Source: Candidatus Thiocaldithrix dubininis
GTDB taxonomy: Bacteria; Pseudomonadota; Gammaproteobacteria; Thiotrichales; Thiotrichaceae
Assembly: GCA_029972135.1 (NCBI GenBank)
Contig: CP124755.1
Span: 2,287,991 to 2,351,990 of the forward strand
Reading direction: 5' to 3'
Length of the DNA: 64,000 bases
The notes beneath the pieces were generated by a model. The model saw only the letters and a program-made list of their open reading frames with translations. It ran no database searches and was not told where the DNA came from. Positions 62,791-64,000 of the stretch are shown one piece after another; position 1 is the first letter of the stretch, and every line of letters begins with the position of its first letter. Made by a program: the position numbers and the translations under genes.

Positions 62791-64000
62791 ATGTCTATTA
62801 GTCCATCAATAACAGCTCTAGAGTTGGGTCAATACTTGGCGCAAGTACGTGAACGAGCAGGCATTAAACAAAATGAGTTAGCGAAAAAAATTACTTGGAG
62901 TGCTCCTCAACTATCAAAAATAGAAGCGGGGGAACGTAGGTTGGATGAGAGTGAGCTAGCAACATTACTTGATGCTATCGGGTCAGAAGAGGCACAAAAC
63001 TTAAAAGATATAATTACACGTCAATGGAGCGTTATCCCTCAACCTCCGCTAAACCACCCTGAACAAGAAATACTATGGAAAGCTGAGCAGACTATTAATA
63101 AACTAGAAAAGTTAAAGCAAGATATAGATATAAAGCCAGCTTTTGAAAGACGCATTAATGAATATATTGATGAAATAAAAAGAAACACAGAGCTTCTATT
63201 AAAGCGTAATTATCAAATAGCTTTTGTGGGCAGCATCGGGGTTGGTAAATCAACAGCAATTTGTCGTTTAACCGGCTTAGAAGTAAAGGGAAGTACTAAT
63301 GATCAATTACTACCAGTTCTTGAAGTTGGAGCAGGTGGAATTACTATATGTGAAGTACATCTGCGTAATGGATCAACCTATGGAATAGTAGTAGAACCCC
63401 AAAGTGATACGGAAATTAGGGCAAATGTAGCCGACTATGTAGATTATTTATTACAAAGCAATTCGACGGATGATAGCAAAGATATTGATTTTCAAGGAAT
63501 TCCAAAAGAAATTAGTCGAGCTATATGGAATATGGCAGGGTTTAAAATAAAAAGAGAAAAAACTACAGACGAGAAAATAGTTCGAGTTGATGAATCAAAA
63601 GAATTAGCAAAAAAGCTCCAAGATCATAGAGAGTTAAATTTAGCTATTTTAAGTAGAATGGAGTTACATAAGAGGGATAAAAGGACATTGCTTTATGAGA
63701 GTAGCAATGGCTTACCTCCTTTAGTATGGTTAAAAGATAATTTTGAGAAAATCAATAATGGACGACATTCAGATTTTAGCTTACCAAAACGAATTGAGAT
63801 CATTATTCCTGATAAGTTACTAAATAATTCAGATGTTGATCTAAAAATAATTGATACAAAGGGAATTGATAAAACAGCTATTAGAGCAGATTTAGAGAAT
63901 TACTTTTATCAATCACATACATTATTAGTTTTATGTTCGCCATTTAGTAATGCGCCAGCTTCTGAGCCTAGATTACTTTTAGAAAGAGCTAGAGCAGTTG
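62791..64000 (+). CDS. XRE-type HTH fused to a dynamin-like GTPase/P-loop domain, 3' truncated by window end
   Basis: The frame is open for 403 codons to the window edge. Residues about 8-63 form a Cro/XRE HTH (K-Q-N-E-L-A-K-K-I-T-W-S-A-P-Q-L-S-K-I-E-A-G-E). After a coiled stretch comes a P-loop G-S-I-G-V-G-K-S-T (from Gly147), a candidate switch I Thr in G-A-G-G-I-T-I-C-E-V, and the G3 motif D-T-K-G (Asp355-Gly358) in L-K-I-I-D-T-K-G-I-D. The unusually long G1-G3 distance fits dynamin-like rather than Ras-like GTPases. The gene is visibly AT-rich. It may be a defence GTPase that represses its own gene; function is inference. Confidence 0.72.
   Translation, partial: MSISPSITALELGQYLAQVRERAGIKQNELAKKITWSAPQLSKIEAGERRLDESELATLLDAIGSEEAQNLKDIITRQWSVIPQPPLNHPEQEILWKAEQTINKLEKLKQDIDIKPAFERRINEYIDEIKRNTELLLKRNYQIAFVGSIGVGKSTAICRLTGLEVKGSTNDQLLPVLEVGAGGITICEVHLRNGSTYGIVVEPQSDTEIRANVADYVDYLLQSNSTDDSKDIDFQGIPKEISRAIWNMAGFKIKREKTTDEKIVRVDESKELAKKLQDHRELNLAILSRMELHKRDKRTLLYESSNGLPPLVWLKDNFEKINNGRHSDFSLPKRIEIIIPDKLLNNSDVDLKIIDTKGIDKTAIRADLENYFYQSHTLLVLCSPFSNAPASEPRLLLERARAV

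Overview
The window comes from a gammaproteobacterium, and the gene mix suggests a sulfur-oxidising Thiotrichales/Thiothrix-like organism. The clues are a cbb3 oxidase operon, a sulfide:quinone oxidoreductase-like flavoprotein with a tiny companion gene, MetA, class I fumarase, a standalone AceE/AceF/lipoyl-Lpd pyruvate dehydrogenase and moderate-to-low GC. The genus is an inference; no rRNA is present. Coding is dense on both strands, with compact operons and many hairpin terminators between convergent genes.

Layout. 0-11 kb: a gamma-glutamylcyclotransferase fragment, a CpxRA-like two-component pair, a FAD dehydrogenase, an Lrp-type ligand domain, a secreted SdrB/DUF11 protein, DUF4424, MetA and a P-loop protein. 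11-14 kb: a secreted unknown and a 764-residue tail-anchored coiled coil built on an RD-containing heptad. 14-18 kb: ccoNOQP with an FNR-like site, then dgkA. 18-24 kb: queF, a VWA-like protein and a 1228-residue hydantoinase A/B fusion. 24-31 kb: the RDD-SpoIIM-DUF4129-DUF4350-MoxR-DUF58 envelope operon and a hemerythrin. 31-35.5 kb: mscL, a Tat-exported bicovalent-type flavoenzyme, a lipoprotein cytochrome c with a Met-Ser-Gly tether, and a secreted protein made almost wholly of Gly-Met-Ser/Gly triplets. The last is preceded by a good sigma-54 promoter and two upstream inverted repeats. 35.5-46.7 kb: dapC-dapD-plsY, the SQR-like gene, fumarase, four tRNAs, potC, an aldo/keto reductase, potD and rnt. 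46.8-58.4 kb: aceE-aceF-lpdA, lemA-TPM-TPM, a FrnE-like thiol oxidoreductase, a protoglobin, DoxX and a Dyp peroxidase.

58.4-64 kb is an accessory region of remnants and mobile or selfish genes. A LysR remnant is split by a 1.34-kb IS605-type element that carries tnpB and a divergent small RHH-like gene. It is followed by a truncated reductase, a TacA/TacT-type toxin-antitoxin pair, a DUF2281-like gene, an xisH-xisI pair and a NorD/CbbO fragment. The region ends in an AT-rich gene for an HTH-fused dynamin-like GTPase that runs off the window.

The strongest candidates for undescribed biology are the sigma-54-driven Gly-Met-X protein with its adjacent Met-rich cytochrome, the HTH-GTPase next to xisHI, and the TnpB/RHH element whose insertion point can be read from the restored LysR frame. 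Functions are assigned by recognising motifs and family patterns by eye; no database search was run.
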